Below are positions 1-8,961 of a stretch of 64,000 nucleotides of DNA, in pieces; positions within the stretch are counted from its first letter, which is position 1, and the number at the start of each line of letters is the position of its first letter. The stretch comes from Streptomyces physcomitrii (GTDB lineage: Bacteria; Actinomycetota; Actinomycetes; Streptomycetales; Streptomycetaceae). Under the pieces are notes generated by a model, which ran no database searches, was not told the origin of the DNA, and saw only the letters and a list, made by a program, of their open reading frames with translations. The position numbers and the translations under genes were made by a program. The stretch covers positions 253,650 to 317,649 of the forward strand of contig NZ_JAAWWP010000002.1 in the NCBI RefSeq assembly GCF_012273655.1, given 5' to 3'.

Positions 1-73
1 GGGGCCCCCCCCGGGCGGGGGGGGGTCCCGGCCGGGTGGGGGGGGCATCCCACCGCCCCCCCCCCGACCGGTG

Positions 74-1126
74 TCACGGGGTGGTCTTGACCTTGATCTC
101 GCCGGCGACGATCTTCTTCTCGGCCGCGTCGAGCTTGGCCTTGATGTCGTCCAGGTACCCGCCGGAGGTCGCCAGCGCCACGCCCTTGTCCTTGAGGGCG
201 TAGGAGCTGACACCGGTCTTCGGCTTGCCGTCCTTGACGGACTTCACCAGGTCGTAGACGCCGATGTCGACGTTCTTCAGCATCGAGGAGAGGATCGCGT
301 GCTTGAACTTGGCCAGCGCCGGGACGGCGTACTGGTCGGAGTCCGTGCCGATCGCCCAGGCGCCCTTGACGCCCGCGGCGGCCTCGATGGCGCCGGTGTT
401 GGAGTTGCCCGCGGCCGTGTAGACCACGTCGGCGCCCCGGTCGAGCATGCCCTCGGCGGCCGACTCGCCCTTGTCCGGGCTGGTGAAGCCGGAGGTGTCG
501 TTGCCGCGGCTGAGGTACTGGCGGTCGATCTTGATCTTGGGGTCGGTGTCCTTGACGCCCTGGACGTACCCCGCCTCGAACTTCTTGATCAGCGGGTTGT
601 CGTTGCCCCCGATGAAGCCGACGTGGTCCTTCTTGGTCTTCAGCGCCGCGGCCACACCCGCGAGGTAGGAGCCCTGCTCCTCGGTGAAGACGATGCTGTC
701 GACGTTCTTCTGGTCCACGACCGAGTCGACGATGCCGAAGGTGGTGTCCGGGTACTTCGCGGAGACCTTGTTGACGGCACCGGCGTAGGCGAAGCCGACG
801 CCCACGATCGGGTTGTACCCGGCGTCGGCGAGGTCGGTGAGCTTCTGGACCCGGTCGGCCTCGGTGTCCGAGGTCTTGGCGGTGAGCTCCTTCAGCTCGG
901 CGCCGAGGTCCTTCTTGGCCTTGTCGGCGCCGCTGGCCGCGGAGTCGTTGAAGGAGTGGTCGCCCCGGCCGCCGACGTCGAAGGCCAGGCCGACCTTGAC
1001 CCCGCCCTTGCCCGAGTCGGAGTCCGAGTCCTCCTTCTCGGAGGATGTGCTGCCACACGCGGTGGCGGAAAGTGCCAGTGCGGCGCTGGCCATACACGCG
1101 GCAGAAATCTTCGCTACCCGGCGCAA
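74..1126 (-). CDS. BMP-family ABC transporter substrate-binding lipoprotein
   Basis: A 350-residue exported lipoprotein that should bind a nucleoside-type ligand outside the membrane and deliver it to an ABC importer. The N-terminus is a short basic region and an Ala/Leu-rich core ending in ATAC, a lipobox-like site, followed by a Ser/Asp/Glu-rich tether. The rest has the look of the Bmp/PnrA fold, with GLAFDVGGRGDHSFND near the start of the mature part and GVGFAYAGAVNKVSAKYPDTTF further on. The start is TTG, supported by AGGAG about six bases upstream. No permease or ATPase gene is inside the window, so the rest of the transporter probably lies beyond its left edge. The family assignment is firm. 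The ligand is inferred from family only. Confidence 0.92.
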   Translation of the reverse strand: MRRVAKISAACMASAALALSATACGSTSSEKEDSDSDSGKGGVKVGLAFDVGGRGDHSFNDSAASGADKAKKDLGAELKELTAKTSDTEADRVQKLTDLADAGYNPIVGVGFAYAGAVNKVSAKYPDTTFGIVDSVVDQKNVDSIVFTEEQGSYLAGVAAALKTKKDHVGFIGGNDNPLIKKFEAGYVQGVKDTDPKIKIDRQYLSRGNDTSGFTSPDKGESAAEGMLDRGADVVYTAAGNSNTGAIEAAAGVKGAWAIGTDSDQYAVPALAKFKHAILSSMLKNVDIGVYDLVKSVKDGKPKTGVSSYALKDKGVALATSGGYLDDIKAKLDAAEKKIVAGEIKVKTTP

Positions 1127-1458
1127 GGGAGGCTCCTTAGACCTGACCTAAGCGCCTTAGCCGGCGCTCTGAGGGTGCGCGCCGCTCGGACGAGTGGCGC
1201 AGAGTTTCGCCGCATCGTAACGCGCGTAGATTTCCTCGCCAGACCCTATTCGCAGCCGTTACCGTATCGACGCGAACGGGTCCTGAACGCGCAACCTACG
1301 AGAGGTGGCGGAGCCAGGCTACGCCGGTCGGCGGACATCGGCACGGCCTGTGGAAAACCTCTCGCCGGTGGCCGGAAACCGGCCCGGAATCCGGTCCCGG
1401 AGCCGGTCCGCGGGGCGCCCCGGTCCACCCCGGGGACGCCCCGTGCACGAGAGAGCAC
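1127..1458. other. Gene-free stretch with one terminator
   Basis: About 330 bases between two leftward genes. It should contain the promoter of the BMP lipoprotein gene, but I see no convincing -35/-10 pair. The right end holds the terminator of the amidohydrolase gene, listed separately. Reading frames here lack family resemblance. Confidence 0.5.
1411..1443 (-). terminator. Hairpin terminator after the amidohydrolase gene
   Basis: CGGGGCG and CCCCGG pair with CCGGGG and CGCCCCG across a short loop, with one bulged A, giving a 13-bp stem 16 bases past the stop codon. There is no U tract, which is usual for Streptomyces terminators. Confidence 0.6.
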
Positions 1459-2778
1459 TCAGCGCTGCTGCCCGTCGAGGAGGGCGGCCGCGGTGAACAG
1501 CTCCACGCCGACCCGGATCGCGGACTCGTCGGCGTCGAAGTCGCCCTGGTGCAGATCGCGCGCGATGCGGTCGTCCGGGCGGCGCACCCCGAGCCGGGCC
1601 ATAGCGCCGGGGACCCGCTCCAGATACCAGGAGAAGTCCTCGCCGCCGAGGCTCTGAGTGGTGCTCTCCACCGCGTCGGGGCCGCGGCGTGCCGTCATCG
1701 CCCGGCGCAGCAGCTCGGTGGCGGCCGTCTCGTTGACCACGGGCGGCACCCCGCGGACGTAGTTGATCTGGCTCTTGGCCCGGTACATGCCCGCGATCTC
1801 GTCGACCGCCGCGTGCACCAGGTCCGGCGCCTGCCGCCAGGTGTCCAGGTCCAGGCAGCGCACGGTCCCGGACAGCTCGGCGTGCTGCGGGATCACATTG
1901 CAGGCGTGGCCGGACTCGATGCGCCCCCAGGTGACCGCGAGGCCCGAGCGGGCGTCCACCCGGCGCCCGACCAGGGTGGGCACCTCGGTGGCGACCCGGG
2001 CGGCGGCGGTGACCAGGTCGGTGGTCAGGTGCGGGCGGGCGGTGTGGCCGCCGGCGCCGTCCAGGGTGATCTCCAGGCGGTCGCAGGCCGAGGTGATGGC
2101 GCCGCGGCGCAGGCCGATCCTCCCGGCGTCGACCTTGGGGTCGCAGTGCACCGCGAGGATCCGCCCGACGCCTTCGAGGACGCCGGATTCGATGGCGTCC
2201 GGGGCGCCGCCGGGCAGCACCTCCTCGGCGGGCTGGAAGATCAGCCGCACCGGGTGCGGGAGTTCGCCCCTGCGGTCCAGCTCGGCGAGGACGAGACCGG
2301 CGCCGAGCACCACCGCGGTGTGCACGTCGTGTCCGCAGGCGTGCGCGCGGCCGGGCTCGGTGGAGCGGTAGGCGCAGCCCGTCTTGGTGTCCGGGATGGG
2401 CAGCGCGTCGATGTCGGCGCGCAGCGCGAGCATCCGCCGCGCCCCGCCCGCGCCCAGCTCGGTCTCGATGCCGTCCAGGGGCGCCCCGGCGCCGGACTGG
2501 GTGGCCATGTCCCCGATGTCGCACATGAGGCCGGTGCCCATGCTCAGGACGTGCGGCTTGAGACCGGCTCTTTCCAGCCGGTGTTTGAGCGCGGCGGTGG
2601 TGCGCACCTCCTGGTTGCCCAGTTCGGGGTGCATGTGCAGGTCACGCCGGAAGGCGACCAGCTCGGCGAAGAGCTCCTCACCGAGCAGCCCGGGCAGGCC
2701 CGGCAGTCCGAGCAGCCCCGACAGCGGTTCCGCCTCGGGCAGGTCACCTTCTGACTCGTACGGCATCACGTGGCTCAC
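1459..2778 (-). CDS. M20-family amidohydrolase/peptidase
   Basis: A 439-residue cytoplasmic zinc hydrolase of the aminoacylase/carboxypeptidase M20D type, expected to cleave an N-acyl or amide bond of an amino acid derivative. Family hallmarks are RRDLHMHPELGNQE near the N-terminus, LRADIDALPIPD, the metal-binding ACGHDVHTA segment, FQPAEEVLPGGA, and SLGGEDFSWYLE near the C-terminus. The given start is GTG; an ATG four codons downstream is equally possible. Neither has a clear ribosome binding site. TATCCT, a -10-like hexamer, ends seven bases before the GTG, so the mRNA could be leaderless. It stands alone, with terminators on both sides. The natural substrate cannot be deduced. Confidence 0.92.
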   Translation of the reverse strand: MSHVMPYESEGDLPEAEPLSGLLGLPGLPGLLGEELFAELVAFRRDLHMHPELGNQEVRTTAALKHRLERAGLKPHVLSMGTGLMCDIGDMATQSGAGAPLDGIETELGAGGARRMLALRADIDALPIPDTKTGCAYRSTEPGRAHACGHDVHTAVVLGAGLVLAELDRRGELPHPVRLIFQPAEEVLPGGAPDAIESGVLEGVGRILAVHCDPKVDAGRIGLRRGAITSACDRLEITLDGAGGHTARPHLTTDLVTAAARVATEVPTLVGRRVDARSGLAVTWGRIESGHACNVIPQHAELSGTVRCLDLDTWRQAPDLVHAAVDEIAGMYRAKSQINYVRGVPPVVNETAATELLRRAMTARRGPDAVESTTQSLGGEDFSWYLERVPGAMARLGVRRPDDRIARDLHQGDFDADESAIRVGVELFTAAALLDGQQR

Positions 2779-2909
2779 CCTTGGCAGGATACGGCGCCGA
2801 AGGGGGCCTCCGAGTGGCGTGGAACGATTCTTCAGCCGTATTGGTCAGAGAAATTTCCCCGCCGCAGGCGTGATCACCACATACGGCGGGTATGTCGTCT
2901 GGTTTGCCT

Positions 2910-2928
2910 CACGGACGTTCGGTCCGTG
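2910..2928 (-). terminator. Hairpin after the leftward nonulosonate operon
   Basis: CACGGAC and GTCCGTG form a perfect 7-bp stem with a 5-base loop, 25 bases beyond the stop of the last gene of the leftward operon. Confidence 0.5.
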
Positions 2929-2952
2929 GCCCGATCCGGTGCGTACGGAGCG

Positions 2953-4131
2953 TCATCCCGCGGCTGTGCCGGGTGAGGCCGGGGCCGGGCCGAGCCGCTG
3001 GACGTCCCGGGCGCTGCCGGTCACCCCGGAGAGGAAGCCCTGCGCGCGGGGCGAGGCGTGCGCGGTCAGCCAGGCGGGGTCGATGTCGCAGACCGCGACC
3101 CGCACCTCGGTGCCCGCGAGGGCCAGCGGCAGGGTGTGCACCACGGTCGAGGGAAAGCTGAGGATCGTACGCCCGATCGGGCCACGCCGGGCGATCAGTT
3201 CGAGCGGCAGGTCCGGGCGGACGATCTCCAGGCCGGTCTCGGCGGAGAGCCGGTGCAGCTTCTCGGTGCTCTCGCGGCGGTGCGCGAAGTAGCGGGTGGC
3301 CCGGTGGGCGGCGCTCAGCTCGGCCACCGCCACCAGATAGCGGTCCAGGTCCACCACCCCGGTCTCCACCAGGGAGGTGCCGACCAGGTCGGCGCCCTGG
3401 GTGAGGCGGGGCGGTCCGAAGCGGGAGCGGGTCCAGCCGAAGTCGTTGGCGCTCAGGTGCACGCCCTCGGGGGCGGAGTCGATCGGCATCGAGGAGAAGA
3501 CCTCGACACGGCGCCCCTCGCCCGGGGTGAGCCGGCGCCGCGCCGCCCGCGAGACCGGACCGAAGGCCAGATCGCGCGGGCTGGGACGGCCGCCCCTGCG
3601 GTGCCAGCGCACCAGCCGCTGCCCCTCGGCGAGCTGGGTGATGAACTCCATGGTCGCGGTGCCGTCGTCCACCACCACGATGTCCCGGACCTTGGTCAGG
3701 GTCAGCAGCAGCTGCACATAGCGCGAGAAGGGGTCGCCGATGACGATCCGCTCGGCCTGGCGCAGCAGCGGGGTCAGCCCGCCGATGGTCTGGAAGGGCG
3801 CGCTCGCACCGCCGCGCGCCTCCTCCCAGCGGACCGTGCAGCCCTCGCTGCTGGCGAGTTCCGCCATGCGCCGCAGCTGGCCGCGGGTCATGGGGTCGAG
3901 CGGGGAGAGGACGACGACGGTGAAGTCCTCGTAGGGAGGGGTCACCGGTGGGTTCCCGGCCGGGCTGCCGTCCGGCCCCGCCACGCCCGCGGGGGGCGTG
4001 GCCGGGCGCGGGCGGTCGTCGAGCGTGCTGGGCACCACTGTGTGCGCCCACTCCAGGACGTTCAGCAGCTGGACGGGGCTCTCGACGAAGGCGAGGGTGG
4101 GGCCGCCGTGCGGCCCGACGCGGGAACTCAT
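2953..4131 (-). CDS. Polysialyltransferase-like glycosyltransferase
   Basis: A 392-residue protein resembling the POLYST/GT52-type sialyltransferases. The N-terminus has the family-like LAFVESPVQLLNVLEWAH. An acidic-acidic-Gly motif is present in VVDDGTATM. A serine/threonine motif is present in FPSTVVHTLPLAL. The HP motif typical of bacterial sialyltransferases is not obvious; YFAHRRES lies in the corresponding region. No signal peptide is seen, so it should act on the inner face of the membrane. It is the last gene of a four-gene operon, 24 bases after the NeuB-type gene, and so probably uses the CMP-activated nonulosonate made by its neighbours to build a polymer. The start is ATG. The exact linkage and acceptor are unknown. 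Confidence 0.78.
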   Translation of the reverse strand: MSSRVGPHGGPTLAFVESPVQLLNVLEWAHTVVPSTLDDRPRPATPPAGVAGPDGSPAGNPPVTPPYEDFTVVVLSPLDPMTRGQLRRMAELASSEGCTVRWEEARGGASAPFQTIGGLTPLLRQAERIVIGDPFSRYVQLLLTLTKVRDIVVVDDGTATMEFITQLAEGQRLVRWHRRGGRPSPRDLAFGPVSRAARRRLTPGEGRRVEVFSSMPIDSAPEGVHLSANDFGWTRSRFGPPRLTQGADLVGTSLVETGVVDLDRYLVAVAELSAAHRATRYFAHRRESTEKLHRLSAETGLEIVRPDLPLELIARRGPIGRTILSFPSTVVHTLPLALAGTEVRVAVCDIDPAWLTAHASPRAQGFLSGVTGSARDVQRLGPAPASPGTAAG

Positions 4132-4155
4132 CGGTGTGTGGCTGCTACCCGGCCG

Positions 4156-5067
4156 TCAGCCCTGCTCGGCCTCGGCGACGACACCGGGGACGCGGCGCAG
4201 CTTCTTCATCGGGCCCAGCTCCGATTCGTAGACCTTCTTGACACCGTCGCCGAGGGCGGTCTCGATGACGCGGATGTCGCGGACCAGGCGCTCCAGGCCC
4301 TGCGGTTCCACCGAGGCGGCCTGGTCGGAGCCCCACAGGGTGCGGTCCAGGGTGATGTGGCGCTCGACGAAGGCGGCGCCGAGGGCGACGGCGGCCAGCG
4401 TGGTCTGCAGTCCGGGCTCGTGGCCGGAGTAGCCGATCGGGACGTTCGGGTACTCGTCCTGGAGGGTGTTGATCACCCGCAGGTTCAGCTCCTCGGCCCT
4501 GGCCGGGTAGGTCGAAGTGGCGTGGCAGAGCAGGATGTTGTCGCTGCCGAGCACCTCGACGGCGTGCCGGATCTGCTTCGGGGTGGACATGCCGGTGGAC
4601 AGGATGACGGTCCGGCCGGTGGCACGCAGGGCGCGCAGCAGCTCGTCGTCGGTGAGCGAGGCGGAGGCCACCTTGTGCGCCGGGAGGTCGAACTTCTCCA
4701 GGAAGGCGACGGCCTCGGTGTCCCACGGGGAGGCGAACCAGGCGATCCCGCGCTCCTTGCAGTGCTCGTCGATGGAGCGGTACTCCTCCTCGCCGAACTC
4801 GACGCGGTGCCGGTAGTCGATGTAGGTCATCCGGCCCCAGGGGGTGTCGCGCTCGATGTCCCACTGGTCGCGCGGGGTGCAGATCTCCGGGGTGCGCTTC
4901 TGGAACTTGACGGCGTCGCAGCCGGCGGCGGCGGCCACGTCGATCAGCTTGATGGCGTTGTCGAGCTCGCCGTTGTGGTTGATGCCGATCTCGCCGGTCA
5001 CGTACACGGGCTGGCCCGGTCCGGCGGTGCGGGAACCGAAGCTGCGCAGGCGGGTGTTGGAGCTCAT
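4156..5067 (-). CDS. NeuB-type nonulosonate (sialic acid/Kdn) synthase, lacks SAF domain
   Basis: A 303-residue synthase predicted to condense phosphoenolpyruvate with a hexose-type sugar or its phosphate to make a nine-carbon 2-keto-3-deoxy acid. NeuB hallmarks are VTGEIGINHNGELD, AVKFQKRTPE, ILSTGMST, IGYSGHEPG and AAFVERHITLDR. The usual C-terminal antifreeze-like SAF domain is missing: the protein ends about 20 residues after the barrel, at a clean stop 24 bases before the next start. The ATG at 5067 is chosen because AAGGAA lies just upstream; an open frame to 5199 would overlap the preceding gene. Only 13 bases separate it from the upstream synthetase gene. In Streptomyces walls the known product type is Kdn, but the substrate cannot be read from the sequence. 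Confidence 0.9.
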   Translation of the reverse strand: MSSNTRLRSFGSRTAGPGQPVYVTGEIGINHNGELDNAIKLIDVAAAAGCDAVKFQKRTPEICTPRDQWDIERDTPWGRMTYIDYRHRVEFGEEEYRSIDEHCKERGIAWFASPWDTEAVAFLEKFDLPAHKVASASLTDDELLRALRATGRTVILSTGMSTPKQIRHAVEVLGSDNILLCHATSTYPARAEELNLRVINTLQDEYPNVPIGYSGHEPGLQTTLAAVALGAAFVERHITLDRTLWGSDQAASVEPQGLERLVRDIRVIETALGDGVKKVYESELGPMKKLRRVPGVVAEAEQG

Positions 5068-5080
5068 GATGGTACTTTCC

Positions 5081-6397
5081 TTAGCTATCGAGGGAGGGGC
5101 CGAGAATCCAGGCGGCAATCTCTCTGATGGCGCCGTCACCACCGGGCAGGGTGGTGACGGCGCGTGCGGCTCCGCGCACCACGTCGTGTGCGCTCGCAAC
5201 CGCTACCGGCCAGCCGACGAGGCTGAAGCACGGCAGATCGTTGACGTCGTTGCCGACGTAGAGCACGCGCTCGGGCGCGATGCCCTGTTCCTCGCACCAC
5301 TGCTTCAGTGCGAGGTCTTTCCGGTCGATGCCGTGCAGCACGGGGATCCGGAGCTTCCGTGCGCGAGCGGCGACGACCGGATTCTGCTCCGTGGAGAGGA
5401 TGAGCATCCGCAGGCCCGCCTTGCGCAGGGCCGCGATGCCGAGTCCGTCGCCGCGGTGCACGGAGACGAACTCCTTTCCGTCGGAGTCGATCAGCACCCG
5501 GTCGTCGGTCTGGGTGCCGTCGAAGTCGAGGACGACCGCGTCCACGTCCGAGCGGGCCGGCAGCGCGCCGGGCCGCTCCGCGTCGAAGAGCGGGGCCAGC
5601 GCGCGGGCGCGGGCCAGGTCGTGCGGGTCGTCGATCTCCAGGACGCGTGCGGGGTCGGTGCGCACGAGTTCGGTGTGCCCGAAGAAGCGGTGGTTGTGCT
5701 TGCGGAAACCGAGCGCGTCCATGGCGTAGGCGGCGCCGGTCTCCAGGAGGTCCTGCGGGCGGTCCTGGCGGCGCGGCCGGAAGGACTTGTCGTGGTTGAC
5801 GCCGTAACCGCCTTCGGTGGCGGTCGAGTTGGCGAGCCGGGTGGTGCCGCCCCCGCTCGTCGCCCGCTCCTCCCGCTCGCCCCGCCCGTCCTGTTCGGCG
5901 GCGATGCCCGCGGGCTCGTCGGCGGAGTCGCGCCAGACGAAGCCGTGGAAGGGGGCGACGGTCAGCGCGGTGTCGGCGCCGCCCTCCACCAGGGCCCCGA
6001 CCACGCCGTCGATGTCCTCGCGCAGGATGAAGGGGCTGGTGCACTGCACCAGGAGGACCACGTCCACCCGCGCGCCGTGCAGCTCCTCGTGGGCGTCCAT
6101 GGCGTGCAGGACGGCCGCCTCGCTGGTGGCGGTGTCGCCCGCGATGGCCGCCGGGCGGATCACCACCTCGGCACCGGCCTCGCGGGCCGCGGCGGCGATG
6201 GACTGGTCGTCCGTGGAGACCACGACATCGGTGACCAGGCGGGCGGCGCGGCACTCCCGCACGGTGCGGGCGACCAGGGGCGCGCCGCCGACCGGGGCGA
6301 GGTTCTTCGCGGGCACGCCCTTGGATCCGCCACGGGCGGGGATCACCGCGAGCACACGGCGTGCCGGCGCAGCCGAACCCGCTTCCTGGTGGGTCAT
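5081..6397 (-). CDS. CMP-nonulosonate cytidylyltransferase fused to HAD phosphatase
   Basis: A 438-residue two-domain enzyme. The first domain (about residues 13-260) is a CMP-sialic acid synthetase, with the nucleotide-binding IPARGGSKGVPAKN loop and NHDKSFRPRRQDRPQDLLE near its end. The second (about 285-435) is a KdsC-like HAD phosphatase with the DFDGTQTDD nucleophile motif, LSTEQN and GNDVND. Together they suggest dephosphorylation of a nonulosonate 9-phosphate and its activation with CTP. ATG 6397 is chosen because AAGGAG sits five bases upstream. A GTG at 6469 overlaps the previous stop by 4 bases and would add a Pro/Gly-rich 24-residue leader. The cytidylyltransferase carries a low-complexity insertion around residues 150-185 (roughly EQDGRGEREERATSGGG), probably a surface loop. 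Confidence 0.9.
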   Translation of the reverse strand: MTHQEAGSAAPARRVLAVIPARGGSKGVPAKNLAPVGGAPLVARTVRECRAARLVTDVVVSTDDQSIAAAAREAGAEVVIRPAAIAGDTATSEAAVLHAMDAHEELHGARVDVVLLVQCTSPFILREDIDGVVGALVEGGADTALTVAPFHGFVWRDSADEPAGIAAEQDGRGEREERATSGGGTTRLANSTATEGGYGVNHDKSFRPRRQDRPQDLLETGAAYAMDALGFRKHNHRFFGHTELVRTDPARVLEIDDPHDLARARALAPLFDAERPGALPARSDVDAVVLDFDGTQTDDRVLIDSDGKEFVSVHRGDGLGIAALRKAGLRMLILSTEQNPVVAARARKLRIPVLHGIDRKDLALKQWCEEQGIAPERVLYVGNDVNDLPCFSLVGWPVAVASAHDVVRGAARAVTTLPGGDGAIREIAAWILGPSLDS

Positions 6398-6465
6398 GGA
6401 TGCTCCTTCGGGGGGCAGTCGGTGCGGACCGCCGGCGGGCGGGGCGGCCTGGTCGCCGGGCGTGT

Positions 6466-7785
6466 TCACAGCTCACCCATACGACGGATGACGGGAGCCA
6501 CGCGCTGTACGCCGTGGCGATACGCGCCACGGGCCGCCCGGCGCACGATCTGCCGTACCGGACCCGGGTCCTTGTCGGCCCCGGGGGCACCGGGCAGCGG
6601 CGAACCGTCCCGGTCCAGGTGGTGCCGGGCGAGGATGCCCGGCAGATAACCAGGCGCGGTGGCGAGGGTGTAGTAGGGGCTGATCGGTGGCAGGGAGTCG
6701 GCGGTGAGCAGTTCCCGGACCCGGTCGCGGGCCTCGTCGAAGGCCCGCTCGTACCCCCCCTCGGCGGCGACGCCCTGCCGGGAGACCCACACCGGATCCG
6801 GCACGGGCCGGTGCCCGGCGTCCAGCTCGTCCCAGGAGGCCAGGCATCCGGAGCCGATGAAGTGGTGGTTGCCGAGCGCCTCGCGCACTCCGTTGTCGGT
6901 GAGGACGACGGTCGGGATACGCCGGTGCAGCGATTCGAGCGCGGCGGTGGAACTGACGGTCACCAGGAGGTCGGTACGGTCGAGAACTTCCCCCATATTG
7001 CCGTACACCAGGCGGAAGTTGGACGGAAGTCCCCCTTCGATCCGCTGTGCGAGCCGCTGGTACGGCAGCTCCTCGATGTGCGTGGTGTGCTCACCGGGGC
7101 GGCTGCGCAGCTTGAGCAGCACCTCGCGCTCGGGGTGCAGCCTGGCGTGCTGCACCATCCGTTCGAGGAGGTACATGCGGTCCCTGCGGTTGTCCGGGAC
7201 GGACGGCTGAGCCGCGAAGACCACGGTGTACGGATCGCTCCTGGTGTACTCCGCGCCGCCGAGGAAGGGCAGCGCGGTCTCGGTGACGCCGGAGGCGTCG
7301 GCGCCCACCCCCCGGTAGACGGCGCGGAAACGCTCCGCGTCCTGGCGGGAGTTGGCGAGTACCAGGTCGGCGCCGTGCCGCAGCAGCAGACCGTCGGCGA
7401 GCTTTTCGTAGACCACGCCTACATAACCGGTGACGACCACCGGACGTTCTGCACGACCCTTCCAGGCGCGGGCCAGTCCGTGCAGCATGGCCTGGACGGC
7501 TCCGCCGACGAGGGCGAGCACGACGACGTCGTACTCCTCCGCGTCGCGTTCCATCTCCTTGAGGAACTCGACCGCCGTGACCTCGGCGAGCGAGTCCGCG
7601 GTGACACCAACTTCCTGGAGTTGGCGTGGAGTCGGGGTGGCCCGCCCACGCAGGAGGAAGCCGCTGAGCCTGCTGTCCGTCACGATGCGGTGCGCGGTGA
7701 GGGCGCCCCATTTCCACCGAGTATCGGAATCCGCGAGCACGGCGACCCGCAGAGAGGACTGGGAGGTGGTGGTACTTCCTGGCAC
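6466..7785 (-). CDS. DUF6716-type putative glycosyltransferase
   Basis: A 439-residue soluble protein, first gene of the leftward operon. It begins with LRVAVLADSDTRWKWGALTA, which I recall as characteristic of the actinobacterial DUF6716 group of putative glycosyltransferases. A GT-B-like layout is suggested by VVVTGYVGVVYEKLADGL in the first half and by the LLVTVSSTAALESLHRRIP stretch in the second, which resembles the Ser/Thr motif of polysialyltransferase-type enzymes. The start is GTG, with a weak ribosome binding site. Placement with the CMP-nonulosonate genes suggests a role in assembling or initiating the same wall polymer. The domain name is from memory and the donor sugar is unknown. 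Confidence 0.72.
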   Translation of the reverse strand: MPGSTTTSQSSLRVAVLADSDTRWKWGALTAHRIVTDSRLSGFLLRGRATPTPRQLQEVGVTADSLAEVTAVEFLKEMERDAEEYDVVVLALVGGAVQAMLHGLARAWKGRAERPVVVTGYVGVVYEKLADGLLLRHGADLVLANSRQDAERFRAVYRGVGADASGVTETALPFLGGAEYTRSDPYTVVFAAQPSVPDNRRDRMYLLERMVQHARLHPEREVLLKLRSRPGEHTTHIEELPYQRLAQRIEGGLPSNFRLVYGNMGEVLDRTDLLVTVSSTAALESLHRRIPTVVLTDNGVREALGNHHFIGSGCLASWDELDAGHRPVPDPVWVSRQGVAAEGGYERAFDEARDRVRELLTADSLPPISPYYTLATAPGYLPGILARHHLDRDGSPLPGAPGADKDPGPVRQIVRRAARGAYRHGVQRVAPVIRRMGEL

Positions 7786-7983
7786 GCCTCAGACAGTAGG
7801 AAGCAAGATGAAGCCCTGCCCGAATCTCGGGGCAACAAACGGTTAACAGTGGGTCAACGGGCCGAAAATCGGCCGCGAGTCGGCGCAAAACCCCCCTAGG
7901 TTTACCGATCTGGCACGTGTCGTTCATCTGACATCTCACCCAGGTACGCGACAGGCTCGGCCCGGGGGCCTACCGTCCTCTAC
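7786..7983. promoter_or_regulatory. Divergent promoter region between the two polymer operons
   Basis: A 198-base gap between oppositely transcribed operons must hold both promoters. It is more AT-rich than the surroundings, with AACAAACGGTTAACAGT in the left half. On the minus strand TTGACC is a possible -35, but no good -10 follows at 17-18 bases. I see no clear operator palindrome. Confidence 0.4.
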
Positions 7984-8961
7984 GTGGCTAAGCTCTCCGT
8001 CATCGTGCCGTTCTACAACGTGCAGCAATACGCGCCCGACACCCTCAAATCCTTGCAGGCCAACGCCCGCGAGGACTTCGAGTTCCTCCTCGTCGACGAC
8101 TGCTCGCGCGACGAGACCCCGGACATCCTCGCGCGCGCAGAGCGCGAGCTGCCGGGCGCGCGCCTGCTCAGACACGAACAGAACGGCGGACTCGCGACCG
8201 CCCGCAACACGGGCATCGACGCCGCGAGCGGCGAGTACCTGACCTTCCTGGACGGCGACGACTGGCTGGCCCCCGGCTACTACGCCCAACTCGTCGCCGC
8301 CATCGAGGACTTGGGCTGCGACTTCCTGCGCACCGACCATGTGCAGTGCACCGCGCGGGCCCGCAGCATCCACCGGGTCCCGCACGGGCGGCGGGGCGAG
8401 GTGATGAGCCCGCGCGAGGTCATCCTCCCCGCGGACCGCTCCACCTCCGTCGACTACGCCTTCGCCTGGGCGGGGATCTACCACCGGCGCCTCGTCGACT
8501 CGGGGCTGCTGCACTTCACGGACGGGCTGCGCACCGCCGAGGACCGGCCCTGGATCTGGAAGCTGCACCGCGAGGCGGAGAGCTTCGCCGCGGTGGGGCT
8601 GCTCGGCGTGTACTACCGCCGCGGTGTGGCCTCCTCGCTGACCCAGATCGGCGACGTCCGCCAGCTCGACTTCATCCGCGCGTTCGACCAGGTGGTCGAG
8701 GAGACCGCGAAGGACCGCGAGGCCGCGAAGCTCCTTCCCAAGGCCGTCCGCACCTACTGCGCGATCATCTCCCACCACCTGGGCTCCATCGAAAGGTTCG
8801 AACCTCCCGTGGCGCGGAAACTGAAAGCCTTGAGCGCTGCGGCACTGCGGCGCATGCCGCAGGACGTCCTGGACGAGGCCCTGGACTCGATGGACGTCCA
8901 GCGCGCCACCCGGCTGCGCCGACTGCGCCGCCGCCCGGCCTCCTCGGGGGTCGCGGCGTGA
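7984..8961 (+). CDS. GT2-family glycosyltransferase
   Basis: A 325-residue cytoplasmic GT-A glycosyltransferase. The N-terminus carries the family signature KLSVIVPFYNVQQYAPDTL, followed by FLLVDDCSRDETPDIL, GGLATARNTGIDAASGEYL and the FLDGDDWL metal-binding DxD. The C-terminal third is helical and basic, as in enzymes that prime or extend wall glycopolymers. The start is GTG. Its stop overlaps the next start by 4 bases (GTGA), indicating translational coupling. It leads the rightward operon of the nonulosonate polymer cluster. The donor and acceptor cannot be read from the sequence. Confidence 0.92.
   Translation: MAKLSVIVPFYNVQQYAPDTLKSLQANAREDFEFLLVDDCSRDETPDILARAERELPGARLLRHEQNGGLATARNTGIDAASGEYLTFLDGDDWLAPGYYAQLVAAIEDLGCDFLRTDHVQCTARARSIHRVPHGRRGEVMSPREVILPADRSTSVDYAFAWAGIYHRRLVDSGLLHFTDGLRTAEDRPWIWKLHREAESFAAVGLLGVYYRRGVASSLTQIGDVRQLDFIRAFDQVVEETAKDREAAKLLPKAVRTYCAIISHHLGSIERFEPPVARKLKALSAAALRRMPQDVLDEALDSMDVQRATRLRRLRRRPASSGVAA

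Noticed and set aside
1..73. G/C homopolymer runs at the left edge as a special structural element
   Set aside because: The arms do not pair cleanly. It may be a weak terminator of the BMP gene or sequence of low reliability near an edge.
3058..6649. Long plus-strand frames opposite the nonulosonate operon
   Set aside because: They are Arg/Ala/Gly-rich with no motif, mirror the GC-rich third positions of the real minus-strand genes, and have no ribosome binding sites.
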